64,000 nucleotides of DNA from Agromyces salentinus (lineage in GTDB: Bacteria > Actinomycetota > Actinomycetes > Actinomycetales > Microbacteriaceae): the NCBI RefSeq assembly GCF_009749395.1, contig NZ_WBIR01000001.1:434001-498000 (forward strand), read 5' to 3'. The stretch's first letter is position 1. The number at the start of each line of letters is the position of its first letter. A model generated the notes under the pieces. It did not search any database and was not told the origin of the DNA. It saw nothing but the letters and a program-made list of their open reading frames with translations. Positions 1 to 9,447 of the stretch are shown piece by piece. A program made the translations under genes and the position numbers.

Positions 1-1524
1 CGCGATGTTGTTCGACGCACGCAGCGCGTGGAAGAGCACCGTGTAGAAGTAGATGTTCGTGAAGTCGATGCCCTCTTCGCTGCCGTAGAAGATGCGCTCG
101 CGGGCGAGGTAGCCGTGCAGGTTCATCTGGCCGAGGCCGATGGCGTGCGACTTGTCGTTGCCGTCTTCGATCGAGCGCACCGAGGTGATGTGGCTCATGT
201 TCGACACGGCGGTGAGGCCGCGGATGGCGGTGTCGACCGTCTTGCCGAAGTCAGGCGAGTCCATGGTGAGGGCGATGTTCAGCGAACCGAGGTTGCAGCT
301 GATGTCCTTGCCGATCTCGTTGTACGAGAGGTCCTCGTTGTACGTGGTCGGCGTGTTCACCTGCAGGATCTCGCTGCAGAGGTTGGACATGTTGATGCGG
401 CCCTTGATCGGGTTCGCCTTGTTCACCGTGTCCTCGAACACGATGTAGGGGTATCCGCTCTCGAACTGGATCTCGGCGAGGGTCTGGAAGAACTCGCGCG
501 CGTTGATCTTCGTCTTCTTGATGCGCGGGTCGTCGACCATCTCGCGGTACTTCTCGGTGACCGAGATGTCGCCGAACGGCTTGCCGTAGACGCGCTCGAC
601 GTCGTACGGCGAGAAGAGGTACATGTCCTCGCCGTTCTTGGCGAGCTCGAACGTGATGTCGGGCACGACGACGCCCAGCGAGAGCGTCTTGATGCGGATC
701 TTCTCGTCGGCGTTCTCGCGCTTGGTGTCGAGGAAGCGCATGATGTCGGGGTGGTGCGCGCTGAGGTACACCGCGCCGGCACCCTGGCGGGCACCCAGCT
801 GGTTCGCGTAGCTGAAGGAGTCTTCGAGGAGCTTCATCACGGGGATGATGCCCGAGGACTGGTTCTCGATCTGCTTGATCGGGGCGCCGGCCTCGCGGAT
901 GTTGGAGAGCGAGAGCGCCACGCCGCCGCCGCGCTTGGAGAGCTGCAGGGCGGAGTTGATGCCGCGCGAGATCGACTCCATGTTGTCTTCGATGCGCAGC
1001 AGGAAGCAGGACACGAGCTCGCCGCGCTGCGCCTTGCCCGTGTTGAGGAACGTCGGGGTGGCCGGCTGGAAGCGGCCGCCGATGATCTCCTCGACCAGGT
1101 TGACGGCGAGCTGCTCGTCGCCCTGCGCGAGGCCGAGGGCGGTCATGACGACGCGGTCCTCGAAGCGCTCGAGGTAGCGCTTGCCGTCGAACGTTTTGAG
1201 CGTGTAGCTCGTGTAGTACTTGAACGCGCCGAGGAACGTCTCGAAGCGGAACTTCTTCGAGTACGCGAGGTCGTTGAGCTTCGTGATGAACTCGAACGAG
1301 TACTGGTCGAGCACGGCCTGCTCGTAGTACTCCTTCTCGACGAGGTAGTCGAGCCGTTCCTTCAGCGAGTGGAAGAAGACGGTGTTCTGGTTGACGTGCT
1401 GGAGGAAGTACTCGCGCGCCGCCTCTTTGTCCTTGTCGAACTGGATCTCGCCGTTCGGGCCGTAGAGGTTCAGCATCGCGTTGAGCGAGTGGTAGTCCAT
1501 TCCCACGCGCGGTGCGTCGATCAC
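1..1524 (-). CDS. nrdE: Class Ib ribonucleotide reductase large subunit NrdE (3' end outside window)
   Basis: Reduces ribonucleoside diphosphates to deoxyribonucleotides together with the NrdF radical subunit, NrdH and NrdI, in the cytoplasm. My minus-strand translation gives about 508 residues that closely follow actinobacterial NrdE: an N-terminal stretch with [19 protein letters not shown], then [35 protein letters not shown], the LVSCFLLR active-site cysteine segment, [15 protein letters not shown] and [13 protein letters not shown]. The family is about 700 residues, so the last 200 or so lie beyond the left edge. I chose the GTG at 1524, which begins 2 bp after the nrdI stop; an ATG at 1500 is the alternative. 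It is the last gene visible in an nrdH-nrdI-nrdE operon; nrdF, if present, lies outside the window. Confidence 0.97.
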   Translation of the reverse strand, partial: MIDAPRVGMDYHSLNAMLNLYGPNGEIQFDKDKEAAREYFLQHVNQNTVFFHSLKERLDYLVEKEYYEQAVLDQYSFEFITKLNDLAYSKKFRFETFLGAFKYYTSYTLKTFDGKRYLERFEDRVVMTALGLAQGDEQLAVNLVEEIIGGRFQPATPTFLNTGKAQRGELVSCFLLRIEDNMESISRGINSALQLSKRGGGVALSLSNIREAGAPIKQIENQSSGIIPVMKLLEDSFSYANQLGARQGAGAVYLSAHHPDIMRFLDTKRENADEKIRIKTLSLGVVVPDITFELAKNGEDMYLFSPYDVERVYGKPFGDISVTEKYREMVDDPRIKKTKINAREFFQTLAEIQFESGYPYIVFEDTVNKANPIKGRINMSNLCSEILQVNTPTTYNEDLSYNEIGKDISCNLGSLNIALTMDSPDFGKTVDTAIRGLTAVSNMSHITSVRSIEDGNDKSHAIGLGQMNLHGYLARERIFYGSEEGIDFTNIYFYTVLFHALRASNNIA

Positions 1525-1526
1525 GG

Positions 1527-1946
1527 CTACACCGCTGTCAGAAGCTGCTGCGTTGACCAAAATTCGTCCAATCCCTCGTTGACGGCGTTCACGTCGTCAG
1601 GTGTTCCGAATACTTCGAAGCGATACATGAGCGGCACATGGCATTTGGCCGCGATGATGTCGGCGGCCAGGCAGTAGCCCGTGCCGAAGTTGGTGTTGCC
1701 TGCGCCGATGACCCCGCGGATCAGCGACCGGTTGTGCGCGTCGTTGAGGAAGCGGATGACCTGCTTGGGCACGGCGCCGTTGCCGTCGCCCCCGCCATAG
1801 GTCGGGAGGACCAGCACATAGGGCTCGGATGCCACGAGCGGAGCGTCCTTCGCGTGGAGCGGGATGCGATCCGCCGGCCGTCCGAGCTTCTCGATGAAGC
1901 GCGCGGTGTTGCCCGACACGCTCGAGAAGTAGACCAGGTTCGTCAT
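1527..1946 (-). CDS. nrdI: Flavodoxin-like ribonucleotide reductase maturation protein NrdI
   Basis: NrdI is the FMN protein that supplies oxidant to assemble the dimanganese-tyrosyl radical cofactor of NrdF. The 139-residue product starts [21 protein letters not shown], with the FMN phosphate loop SSVSGNT at residues 8-14. It continues with [21 protein letters not shown] and [11 protein letters not shown], both typical of the family. Length is normal. It sits between nrdH (67 bp upstream) and nrdE (2 bp downstream), the standard class Ib order, so co-transcription and coupled translation into nrdE are likely. Confidence 0.97.
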   Translation of the reverse strand: MTNLVYFSSVSGNTARFIEKLGRPADRIPLHAKDAPLVASEPYVLVLPTYGGGDGNGAVPKQVIRFLNDAHNRSLIRGVIGAGNTNFGTGYCLAADIIAAKCHVPLMYRFEVFGTPDDVNAVNEGLDEFWSTQQLLTAV

Positions 1947-2013
1947 GCTTCGCGCGCTCCCTTCTCGTTCCGGTCTCGCTCTGCTGAGCTCACGGCGATC
2001 GAGGGGTGGCGGA

Positions 2014-2247
2014 TCAGCCCAGGCGCGAGGCGAGCTCAGCGATCTTGTCGGGGCGGAAGCCCGACCAGTGGTCTTCGTCGGTGATCACGACGGGGGCCTG
2101 CAGGTAGCCCAGTTCCTTGACCTGCGCGAGCGCGGTCTCGTCAGTCGAGACGTCGAGCACCTCGTACTCGATGCCCTTGCTGTCGAGCGCCCGATACGTG
2201 GCGTTGCACTGGACGCAGGAAGGCTTGGTGTAGACCGTGACCGTCAT
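2014..2247 (-). CDS. nrdH: Glutaredoxin-like redoxin NrdH
   Basis: NrdH is the thioredoxin-reductase-dependent hydrogen donor for NrdE. The 77-residue product has the CVQC redox motif at residues 11-14 and the C-terminal WSGFRPDKI segment that identifies NrdH and separates it from ordinary glutaredoxins. The ATG at 2247 is preceded by an AG-rich stretch, and the protein has normal length. It is the first gene of the nrd operon. The upstream DNA carries an NrdR-type box at 2310-2325 and DnaA-box-like sites at 2372-2458, so the whole operon is probably controlled there. Confidence 0.97.
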   Translation of the reverse strand: MTVTVYTKPSCVQCNATYRALDSKGIEYEVLDVSTDETALAQVKELGYLQAPVVITDEDHWSGFRPDKIAELASRLG

Positions 2248-2309
2248 GTTCTCCCCTGTTCTTCTCGGGCTCCGGAGGAGCCCACCCCCGTGGTTTTCTT
2301 ACGCCTTCA

Positions 2310-2325
2310 ATACTACATCTAGTGT
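2310..2325. promoter_or_regulatory. NrdR box upstream of nrdHIE
   Basis: The 16-mer atactacatctagtgt matches the NrdR consensus acaCwAtATaTwGtgt at 13 of 16 positions, including the central AnATnT core and the right-hand TAGTGT. It lies about 63 bp upstream of the nrdH start and overlaps a possible minus-strand -10 (TAGTAT, 2310-2315). NrdR boxes usually come in pairs. The nearest partner I see is a poor imperfect palindrome at 2352-2371, which does not fit the consensus. Confidence 0.75.
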
Positions 2326-2371
2326 CTGGCGAACTGAACCGCCACAACATGCTGTAGTTACATCACTGTAG

Positions 2372-2458
2372 TTTTCCACCGCTTCATCCACAGTCCATCC
2401 CCAATCGGATGCCCCGGTGACCCGCGGATTCCCGCGGCACCAGCCGAGGTTATCCACA
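2372..2458. promoter_or_regulatory. Cluster of DnaA-box-like sites upstream of nrdHIE
   Basis: TTATCCACA at 2450-2458 is a perfect consensus DnaA box. TCATCCACA at 2384-2392 differs at one base, TTTTCCACC at 2372-2380 at two. A reverse-oriented TGTGGATGG at 2485-2493 differs at two. All lie 125-246 bp upstream of nrdH, behind the NrdR box. DnaA control of a ribonucleotide reductase operon is established for E. coli nrdAB; its use here is inferred. Confidence 0.6.
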
Positions 2459-2705
2459 GGCCGCCCCCGCGCCGATTTCCCGCTTGTGGATGGATCCCCG
2501 GGCGTGTCGCCCGAATTCGCACGGTGTGGACGACACGACACTTGGGGGGTCCGTGAGGTCGCGACCCCTACATATGGTGTTGTCCCTCCATGCTGCCACC
2601 ACCCACCGACATCGCCGCGGGGGCTGGGCGCGTGTCGCCGGCACCGCCTACGCTGGAGCCGTTCGGACGGCTCGACCGGCCGCCCCGAGCGGATGGAGGC
2701 CATCG
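2459..2705. other. Intergenic region between nrd control region and hydrolase
   Basis: Apart from the weak reverse DnaA-like site at 2485-2493, I see no gene, hairpin or clear sigma70 promoter here. The stretch holds the 5' region of the hydrolase gene, with its ribosome site GGAGG at 2695-2699. An open frame runs upstream of 2706 in the same phase, but nothing in it looks like protein of this family. Confidence 0.5.
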
Positions 2706-3503
2706 ATGACCGAGTTCGTGACGAGTGCCGACGGCACGCGCATCGCCTTCGACCGCGTCGGCTCAGGCCCGCCGGTGATCCTGGTCGGCGGTGCGATGCA
2801 GTTCCGCGGCTTCGATCCGGCGACCGTCGCGCTCGCCGATGCACTCGCCGAGCACGGCTTCGACGTCGTGCACTACGACCGGCGCGGCCGCGGCGAGAGC
2901 CCCGCCCGCGAGCCGATCACGCTCGCCCAGACGCTCGACGACCTGCGCGCCCTCGCGGATCTGCTCACCGAGGGCGCCGACGACGCCGTCGCCCTCTTCG
3001 GCAACTCCTCCGGCGGGGCGATCGCCCTCGCTGCCGCGGCCGCCGGGCTTCCGGTCTCGGCGCTCGTGCTCTTCGAGGTGCCGCTCGACGAGGAGCGGGG
3101 CACCGGCGGCGGCGAGTTCCTGGCCGGCCTGCGCGAGCGCATCCGCGGCGGCGATGCCGATGCGACGGTCGAGTACTTCATGAAGGACATGCCCCCCGAG
3201 TGGCTCGCCGGCGCGCGGGCGAGCGGCGGATGGCCCGTCATGACCGCGATGGCCCCGAGCCTCGAGCCCGACGCCGAGGCCCTCGCCTGGACCCAGTCGG
3301 CCCCGCGCGCCGAGCTCTGCGCCGAGGTCCACGCTCGCACCCTCGTCCTCGTCGGCTCGGAGACGCAGCCCCTCATGGTCGCGGCCGCCGATTCACTCGT
3401 CGCGGGCCTCCCCCGCGCCGAGCGGCGCGAGCTCGCGGCATCCGACCACCGCTGGGATCCGAAGCAACTGGCCTTGGCCATCGCCGGGTTCCTGGTCGAC
3501 TGA
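2706..3503 (+). CDS. Alpha/beta-fold hydrolase
   Basis: A 265-residue cytoplasmic alpha/beta hydrolase. It has the usual early strand-turn PPVILVGGA, the HYDRRGRGES loop near residue 60, and the nucleophile elbow G-N-S-S-G at residues 99-103 with Ser101. A late VLVGSETQPL strand precedes the C-terminal SDHRW, whose His248 is the likely catalytic histidine. The start at 2706 is favoured by GGAGG six bases upstream; the open frame extends further upstream but the extra sequence has no family features. Substrate cannot be told. The next gene starts 165 bp downstream and need not be linked. Confidence 0.9.
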   Translation: MTEFVTSADGTRIAFDRVGSGPPVILVGGAMQFRGFDPATVALADALAEHGFDVVHYDRRGRGESPAREPITLAQTLDDLRALADLLTEGADDAVALFGNSSGGAIALAAAAAGLPVSALVLFEVPLDEERGTGGGEFLAGLRERIRGGDADATVEYFMKDMPPEWLAGARASGGWPVMTAMAPSLEPDAEALAWTQSAPRAELCAEVHARTLVLVGSETQPLMVAAADSLVAGLPRAERRELAASDHRWDPKQLALAIAGFLVD

Positions 3504-3668
3504 GCGCGCCCCGTCGGTCGCCGGGCGGCGCCCGTGACGCCGTGCTCTTCCGGGCGATCGCAGATGGCGCGGGATGTGCGATTCTGAGTGGACCGCGTCC
3601 TCGCCTGTCCGACGCGGAACGATCCCACACCTTCGCGGCCTCCACCGCCGTCGAACAGGAGCGCCTCC

Positions 3669-5903
3669 ATGTCACAGCCCGCAACGCCCGCCGCCTGGTA
3701 CCCCGACCCCGCGGGCAGCGGACAACTGCGCTACTGGGACGGCACCCAGTGGACGGAGCACCTCGCGCCGGTGCCGGGTACCGTGCCGACGGAGACCGTC
3801 ACGCAGGCACCGGCATCGGACCCGGCGCAGGCGCTGGCGACGGGCGCGCAGCAGCCGGGCAGACGTCGTCGCGGTCTGCTCATCGGCGGCATCGCGACCG
3901 GCGCCGCGATCGCCCTCGTCGCCGGAACCCTCACGGTCGTCGCGGTGACGCAGGCGGGCGGTTCCCCCTCGAACGTGGCGGGCGTGGAGAATCTCGACGA
4001 CCGCTACGAATGGACGCAGCCGATGCTCGGACTCGAACGCAATCACCACTTCGAGGTCCCCGCCGCGTACGACCTCGACGCCATCGCCCCCGACTACGTC
4101 GAACCCGACCCCGAGACGGGGTACTACGACCGCGCCTTCGCCGTCGCCGTCTACACCGACCCGGCCCTCACCCGGCGTGCGGAGGCGAGCGTCATCCAGT
4201 TCGATCCGGGCGAGCCCATCACCGTCTCGGCCCACGAAATGGAGACGACCGTCGAGGACATCCGCTTCAAATCCGCAGGCCTCGACGAGTGGGGGCTACA
4301 CGACGAGTACTTCCTGGTGCAGCGGCTCGACGAAGACGGCACGCCGCTGCCCAAGCCGCGCGTGACCCCCTTCACCGTCGCGCATGAACTCGAGGCCCCG
4401 GTTGCGAGCTTCAGCACGGATGCCGCGACCGGCGACCTCCGTGTGAGGTGGAACGAGGTGGCCGACGCGACGGAGTATCTCGTCTACACCTCCTCCATGG
4501 ACACCGAGAACGGATTCAGGGTGGAGAGGGTGCTGGCGACGACCGCCGAGACGGAGTGGACGAGTGCCGACCAGGCCGTCGAGAACGACGGCGCCCCATT
4601 CGTCCTGACGCAGAACGAGGACATGCGCCTGTTCGACGGGTCGAGCGCGGACAACATCCTCGCCGGATGGGGCGACGGGGGTCGCACCGAGTACTACGAC
4701 TTCGGCGTCATCGCCACGGACGGCACGCAGTACTCGCCGTTCCGAGCGTACGACGCGCTCGAGGTCGCAGGCTCGCTGCCCTACGAGATCGCCTTCGACG
4801 CATCGAGGAACGCGAAGCAATGGGGGCCGAGCGGATACGTCGAGGGCATCGAGAACGTGCAGACCTCCGTGTACTTCACCTCCCTCGATGGGATGACCCG
4901 AGCCACGGTCGCGACGATCGACCCGGCCGGCGTGCTCGATCTCGGCGACCGGTGGGTCCTCCCCCTCATGGGGCGCGGCACCCGGGTCGGCGAGTGGGTG
5001 CCCGTGGCCAAGTCCTCCACACCCGATGTCGCGGCGGCCGTGGCCGCCTTCAACGAGCGGGCTCTCGCCGCGGCCCCGACGACCGGCGGCACGGCGTTCA
5101 CCGCGGTCTCGGGCACCGTCGCCGAGGTGGGCGCCGGCTCCAAGACGGCGCCCGAGACCGACCTGCCGGTCTTCGGAAGCTCGCCGATGGTGACCTACCT
5201 GGCGAAGCACCTGATCGCACAGACGCCGGTCATCGACATCTCGGACTACGCCTCGCTCCCCGGCGCGCCGACCGTGAGCGACGCGCTCACCGAGGCCACC
5301 TACCAGAACCCCTACGTCCTCGGCGTGCGCGGATACGAGCTGTCGGAGGACGGCACCCGCATCGGTGTCCAGTACGAGGTGACGAAGGCCGAGGCCGAGC
5401 AGCTCCAGGCGGACATCGCAGCGAAGGTGGTCGAGGTCGTCGAGTCCGTCGTGACCGATGAGCAGGCCGAAGCTGAGAAGGTCGTCGCCCTGAACGACTG
5501 GCTGACCGCGAACGCCGAGTACGACCACCGCGCGCTCGAGGCGAAGGACGCGAACGGCGGCCAGGTCGTCTCGGGCGACGAGTATGCATGGCGTGCCGAC
5601 GGCGTGCTGCTCCGGGGCTCGGGAGTCTGCGCGAGCTACGCCTCGGCGTTCCACGCCTTGGCCGCCGCCGCCGGTGTCTCCTCGGTCGTGGTCGCCGGCG
5701 ACGTGCTCGCCGGGGGCCCGCATGCCTGGAACAAGGTGGAGGCCGACGGCGTCTGGCGTGCCGTCGACGTCACCTGGAACGACTCCCCCGACGCGAACCG
5801 CTACCTGATGATCGCCGACGCGGACTTCGTCGATCAGGCGGCGCGTGTCGAGGACGCGGACTGGATGGTCGACAGCTGGCTCGGGGACTACGCGACCCGG
5901 TGA
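3669..5903 (+). CDS. DUF2510 membrane protein with C-terminal transglutaminase-like domain
   Basis: A 744-residue protein. Residues 1-32 form a DUF2510 module (AAWYPDPAGSGQLRYWDGTQWTEH), followed by a Pro/Ala linker, an RRRR stop-transfer signal and one membrane helix at about 70-92. A large outside region includes a fibronectin-III-like stretch near residues 240-290. The C-terminal domain is transglutaminase/cysteine-protease-like with Cys654 (GSGVCASYASAF), His685 (GPHAWNKV) and Asp700 (AVDVTWND), which is the expected catalytic triad order. I infer a surface protein with a peptide-crosslinking or proteolytic fold. AGGAG at 3657-3661 fixes the ATG at 3669. No partner gene is evident. Confidence 0.85.
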   Translation: MSQPATPAAWYPDPAGSGQLRYWDGTQWTEHLAPVPGTVPTETVTQAPASDPAQALATGAQQPGRRRRGLLIGGIATGAAIALVAGTLTVVAVTQAGGSPSNVAGVENLDDRYEWTQPMLGLERNHHFEVPAAYDLDAIAPDYVEPDPETGYYDRAFAVAVYTDPALTRRAEASVIQFDPGEPITVSAHEMETTVEDIRFKSAGLDEWGLHDEYFLVQRLDEDGTPLPKPRVTPFTVAHELEAPVASFSTDAATGDLRVRWNEVADATEYLVYTSSMDTENGFRVERVLATTAETEWTSADQAVENDGAPFVLTQNEDMRLFDGSSADNILAGWGDGGRTEYYDFGVIATDGTQYSPFRAYDALEVAGSLPYEIAFDASRNAKQWGPSGYVEGIENVQTSVYFTSLDGMTRATVATIDPAGVLDLGDRWVLPLMGRGTRVGEWVPVAKSSTPDVAAAVAAFNERALAAAPTTGGTAFTAVSGTVAEVGAGSKTAPETDLPVFGSSPMVTYLAKHLIAQTPVIDISDYASLPGAPTVSDALTEATYQNPYVLGVRGYELSEDGTRIGVQYEVTKAEAEQLQADIAAKVVEVVESVVTDEQAEAEKVVALNDWLTANAEYDHRALEAKDANGGQVVSGDEYAWRADGVLLRGSGVCASYASAFHALAAAAGVSSVVVAGDVLAGGPHAWNKVEADGVWRAVDVTWNDSPDANRYLMIADADFVDQAARVEDADWMVDSWLGDYATR

Positions 5904-5970
5904 GTCGATGCGACCCCGGGGTCGCCACCACTGCCGCGGACCTCGTGCCCGTGTCGCGGGCGCCGCGCGC

Positions 5971-6450
5971 TCACTCCCCGGCGGTCACGGCGGTCGCGGC
6001 GGTCACGGCGGCGATCGGCTCGAGCGCACGATCGAACCGGTCGCGGGCGACGATGATGTCCTCCTGGTGGCGCTCGGTCCAGACGACGAGCGCCTGCACC
6101 GTTGCATGCAGCGAGCGGCCCAGCGCGGTCAACTCGTAGTCGACCCGAGGCGGCACGACCGGATACACGGTTCGCCGCACCATGCCATCGCGCTCGAGCT
6201 GGCGCAGCGTCACGGTCAGCATGCGCTGGCTCACGCCGTCGATGAGGCGCCTGAGCTCCGTGAACCGGAGGGTGCGGTCGTCGAGCAGGGCGATCACGAG
6301 CAGCGACCACTTGTCGGCGATGCGATCGAGGATCTGCCGCACCTCGCAATCCTCGCGCGAGTCCCACTGGAACGCGTCGTTCCAGTCGGCGCCGTGATGG
6401 TCGGTTCCCTCAGGGGTACCGAGTGACTTCGAAGTGCCGTCTTCCGTCAT
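5971..6450 (-). CDS. HxlR-family winged-helix regulator
   Basis: A 159-residue protein with the HxlR signature: a cysteine near the start of the domain (SREDCEVRQILDRIADKWSL), then LRFTELRRLIDGVSQRMLT as the DNA-recognition part, and LERDGMVRRTVYPVVPPRVDY as the wing. It is divergent from the MFS efflux gene at 6528 with 77 bp between starts, the normal arrangement for a regulator controlling its neighbour. I chose ATG 6450; a longer start at 6483 would run into the promoter region. The ligand is unknown. The alanine/threonine-rich C-terminal tail is not conserved in the family. Confidence 0.9.
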   Translation of the reverse strand: MTEDGTSKSLGTPEGTDHHGADWNDAFQWDSREDCEVRQILDRIADKWSLLVIALLDDRTLRFTELRRLIDGVSQRMLTVTLRQLERDGMVRRTVYPVVPPRVDYELTALGRSLHATVQALVVWTERHQEDIIVARDRFDRALEPIAAVTAATAVTAGE

Positions 6451-6527
6451 GACCCCATGGTGACGCACGATGTGGTCAGGCACAAGAAGTAACCATCCTG
6501 CGCGTCAGGACGAGAGACGAGGACACC

Positions 6528-7961
6528 ATGACGACCGACACGGCCGCGACAGCCGCCCCGACGCCGCCGCAGCGCGATGCCCGCCTCCGCGGCCGAGCCC
6601 TGGGCCTGCTCATCGTGCTCTGCGGGGCCGCCTTCCTCGAGGGCGTCGACGTCGGCATGTTCGGCGTGGCACTGCCCGCGATCCGCGCCGACCTGGGACT
6701 CGCCGTCGGCGAGCTGCAGTGGGTGGTGAGCGCGTACATCCTCGGCTACGGCGGGTTCATGCTGCTCGGCGGCCGCACGGCCGACCTCCTCGGCCGGCGC
6801 AGGGTGTTCCTCGTGTCGCTCGGCGTCTTCATCGTCTTCTCCGGCCTCGGCGGCCTCGCGACCGAGCCGTGGATGCTCCTCACCGCCCGGGCGGCGACCG
6901 GCATCGCCGCGGCGTTCATGATGCCCGCCGGCCTCTCGATCATCACGACGAGCTTCGAGGAGGGGCCGCTGCGCACCCGCGCGCTCCTCATCTACGCCGG
7001 CATCGGCGCCGCCGGGTTCTCGCTCGGTCTCGTGACCGGCGGCCTGCTCACGATGCTCGGCTGGCGCTGGGTGTTCTTCGCGCCGGTCCTCGTCTCGGTC
7101 GTGCTGCTCGTACTCGCGATCCCACTCGTCCCGCGGCCTGCGGAAGGGAGCACGGGAACCCTGCGGGGCCGAGCGGATGTCGCGGGCGCGGTCACCGTGA
7201 CGGCGGCGTTCCTCGCGCTCATCCTGGCCGTCGAGCAGTCCTCGCACGCCGACCCGCCCGTGACGATCGCCCTCTTCACGGGCAGCGTCGCGCTCTTCGG
7301 GGCCTTCGTCGCGATCGAGCGTCGGGCGAGGCATCCGCTCGTCCCGCTCTCCTTCCTCCGCCGGATGCCGCTGCTCCGCGCCTACGCGGGCGCCGCCATG
7401 CTCGCCGCGGGGTTCCTGGGCTTCCAGTTCCTCGTGGTGCTGGTCTTGCAGGAGCAGCTCGGATGGACGAGCCTGCAGACTTCGCTCGCGATGCTGGTGC
7501 TCGGCATCGACGCGATCCTCGCGCCCACGCTGACCCCGCGCCTCGTGGCGCGCTTCGGGCTGTGGCCGGTGATCCTCGGCGGTCTCGCGTTCGCGACGGC
7601 GTCCTTCCTGCTGCTCCTGCCCGTGGCACCCGACTGGACGTACGCGGCGATGTTCCCGAGCTTCCTCGCACTGGGACTCGCATTCACCTTCGCGTACGGG
7701 CCGCTGACGGTCGCGGCCACCGACGGGGTGTCCGACGACGACCAGGGTCTGAGCGGCGGACTGCTCTACACGGCGTTCCAGTTCGGCGCGGCGATCGGCC
7801 TCGCCGCGACGAGCGCCGCACTCACGCTCGCGAGCGAGGCGGCAGCCGACCCCATCGAGGCGACGCGCATGGCCCTCACGGTGCCGATCGGGATGTCAGT
7901 CATCGGCGTCGTCATCGCGATCGCGGGGGTGCTGACGAGTCGGCGGAGGCGGGCCGGCTGA
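6528..7961 (+). CDS. MFS drug-efflux transporter (DHA2/EmrB-QacA type)
   Basis: A 477-residue integral membrane protein with about 14 hydrophobic segments. Family motifs include FLEGVDVGMFGVALPAIRADL in helix 1, LQWVVSAYILGYGGFMLLGG in helix 2, and the motif-A loop GGRTADLLGRRRVF. These place it among proton-driven multidrug exporters. It probably answers to the divergent HxlR regulator. Its last 50 bp overlap the tail of the convergent acyltransferase gene. The substrate cannot be inferred. Confidence 0.9.
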   Translation: MTTDTAATAAPTPPQRDARLRGRALGLLIVLCGAAFLEGVDVGMFGVALPAIRADLGLAVGELQWVVSAYILGYGGFMLLGGRTADLLGRRRVFLVSLGVFIVFSGLGGLATEPWMLLTARAATGIAAAFMMPAGLSIITTSFEEGPLRTRALLIYAGIGAAGFSLGLVTGGLLTMLGWRWVFFAPVLVSVVLLVLAIPLVPRPAEGSTGTLRGRADVAGAVTVTAAFLALILAVEQSSHADPPVTIALFTGSVALFGAFVAIERRARHPLVPLSFLRRMPLLRAYAGAAMLAAGFLGFQFLVVLVLQEQLGWTSLQTSLAMLVLGIDAILAPTLTPRLVARFGLWPVILGGLAFATASFLLLLPVAPDWTYAAMFPSFLALGLAFTFAYGPLTVAATDGVSDDDQGLSGGLLYTAFQFGAAIGLAATSAALTLASEAAADPIEATRMALTVPIGMSVIGVVIAIAGVLTSRRRRAG

Positions 7962-9387
7962 CGGCCCGCCTCCGGCCGACCCCGGTGGCACGCGAGCCGC
8001 GCGAGCCGGCCAGCGCGACGCCCAGCAGGCCCAGCGCCACGAGCGACGTGACGGGGCCGAAGCCCAGTACGAGCACGAGGGCGACGCCCGCCGCCCCGGC
8101 GATGACCGCGACGGCCACCGGAACGGATCGGCGCGAGGTCGGTGCGAATGCGCCTGCGGTCGGCGTCGCTGTCGGCGTCGCCGTCGGCGTCGCCGCTGCT
8201 CGCCGGCTCCCGCGCTCCCACCGGGCGAAGACCCGGACGAGTGCGGTCGTGCCGAGCGCGGCGACGACGAGCCACAGCGGCCGGCTCGCCCACCACTCCT
8301 CGGTGAGCGGCACGGGCAGCGAGAGCCCGACGACGTCGTGCAGCACGAGGAGGAGGCCGGCGATCGTCACGAACGCGGGCATGTGCCACAGGTAGAGCGT
8401 CATGCCCCACTCGCCGAAGCTCGCGACGGCGCGGGCCGGGCGCGGGCGCTCGGCCCAGCGCCGCAGCGCCGGTCGCACGAGCGAGAACAGGGCGAGCTGC
8501 GCGACGCCGAGCACGACGAGGCACACGGTCGGCGGGTTGAGGTTCATGAGCAGGTCGGGCGAGTACGCGCCGCCGATGGTGAGCGCGAGGAGGACCCCGA
8601 ACGCACCGGCGGCCGCGGCCAGGCGCGCGGCGCGCGGCATCCGCTCGATGGTGCCGTCGGCCAGGAAGAAGCCGCCCTGCTGCACCAGCAGCCAGACCGC
8701 GAGCAGGTTCGCGAAGCCGATGCCGTCGATCCCGGTCGCCGCGCGGGCCACGTCGACGGCGACGACGACGGCGAGCAGCGCCGCGGCGGTGACGAGCGGA
8801 TGCCACGCGTGCAGCCACGCCATCACCGGGACGAGCGAGGAGCAGCCGATGTACACCGCGAGGAACCACAGCGGCTGTCCGATGCGGTAGCCCGCCGTCG
8901 CGACGGTCTCCGCCGGCATGCCCGCGACGGAGAGCGCCGCGAGCACCGCGCCCACGACCGCCACGAGCGCGATGGCCGGGCGGATCAGCCGGGCGAGGCG
9001 CCCACGGACGAAGTCCGCGGCGCCCTGTCCGCGCTGCTGCATACGGCGCCAGTTGCTCCAGCCCGCGAAGCCGCCGATCACGAAGAACAGCGGCATGATC
9101 TGCACGACCCAGGTGGCGGGCGCGAAGCCCGCCCAGTGCTCGAGCGCGTTCTCGAGCACCGGGCCGTCGGCGCCCACGCTGACGCCGACCATCATGGCGT
9201 GCAGGGCGAACACCACGACGAGGCAGGCCGCACGAGCGGCATCGATCGACGCGTCGCGGTGCGGAGCGTGCGGAGCGTGCGGAGCCGGATGCCGGAGCGC
9301 GAGCCCGGGCGAGGCGGACGATCCGTGACCGGCCGGACCCGAGGTCGACCGCCGGATCACGGCGGGGGGTTCTGCGTTCAGCGTCAC
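7912..9387 (-). CDS. Acyltransferase-3-like multi-pass membrane protein
   Basis: A 491-residue membrane protein of the acyltransferase 3 family. A short soluble N-terminus has three APH repeats. The first helix carries RDASIDAARAACLVVVFALH, the family's usual opening, and MPLFFVIGGF and FGEWGMTLYLWHMPAFV follow in later helices. The catalytic histidine equivalent is probably in VVFALHAMM. Near residue 400 a low-complexity linker repeats TPTA several times, coded by a 12-bp tandem repeat near 8160-8195, before two further helices. GTG 9387 is supported by GGGAGGAG eight bases upstream. The stop overlaps the MFS gene by 50 bp, tail to tail. Acceptor unknown; surface glycan or lipid acylation is typical. 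Confidence 0.85.
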   Translation of the reverse strand: MTLNAEPPAVIRRSTSGPAGHGSSASPGLALRHPAPHAPHAPHRDASIDAARAACLVVVFALHAMMVGVSVGADGPVLENALEHWAGFAPATWVVQIMPLFFVIGGFAGWSNWRRMQQRGQGAADFVRGRLARLIRPAIALVAVVGAVLAALSVAGMPAETVATAGYRIGQPLWFLAVYIGCSSLVPVMAWLHAWHPLVTAAALLAVVVAVDVARAATGIDGIGFANLLAVWLLVQQGGFFLADGTIERMPRAARLAAAAGAFGVLLALTIGGAYSPDLLMNLNPPTVCLVVLGVAQLALFSLVRPALRRWAERPRPARAVASFGEWGMTLYLWHMPAFVTIAGLLLVLHDVVGLSLPVPLTEEWWASRPLWLVVAALGTTALVRVFARWERGSRRAAATPTATPTATPTAGAFAPTSRRSVPVAVAVIAGAAGVALVLVLGFGPVTSLVALGLLGVALAGSRGSRATGVGRRRAVSRPASADSSAPPRSR

Positions 9388-9447
9388 GGTGACGCTCCTC
9401 CCTCGGCGGCATCTCCGCCCGTGCGGGCAGGTTAGGAACGCGGTACC

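Noticed and set aside
28..1677. 549-codon plus-strand frame over nrdE
   Set aside because: The minus strand encodes NrdE with near-complete family identity; the plus frame is low-complexity.
2352..2371. Second NrdR box
   Set aside because: The palindrome AGTTACATCACT has the wrong core and spacing compared with the consensus.
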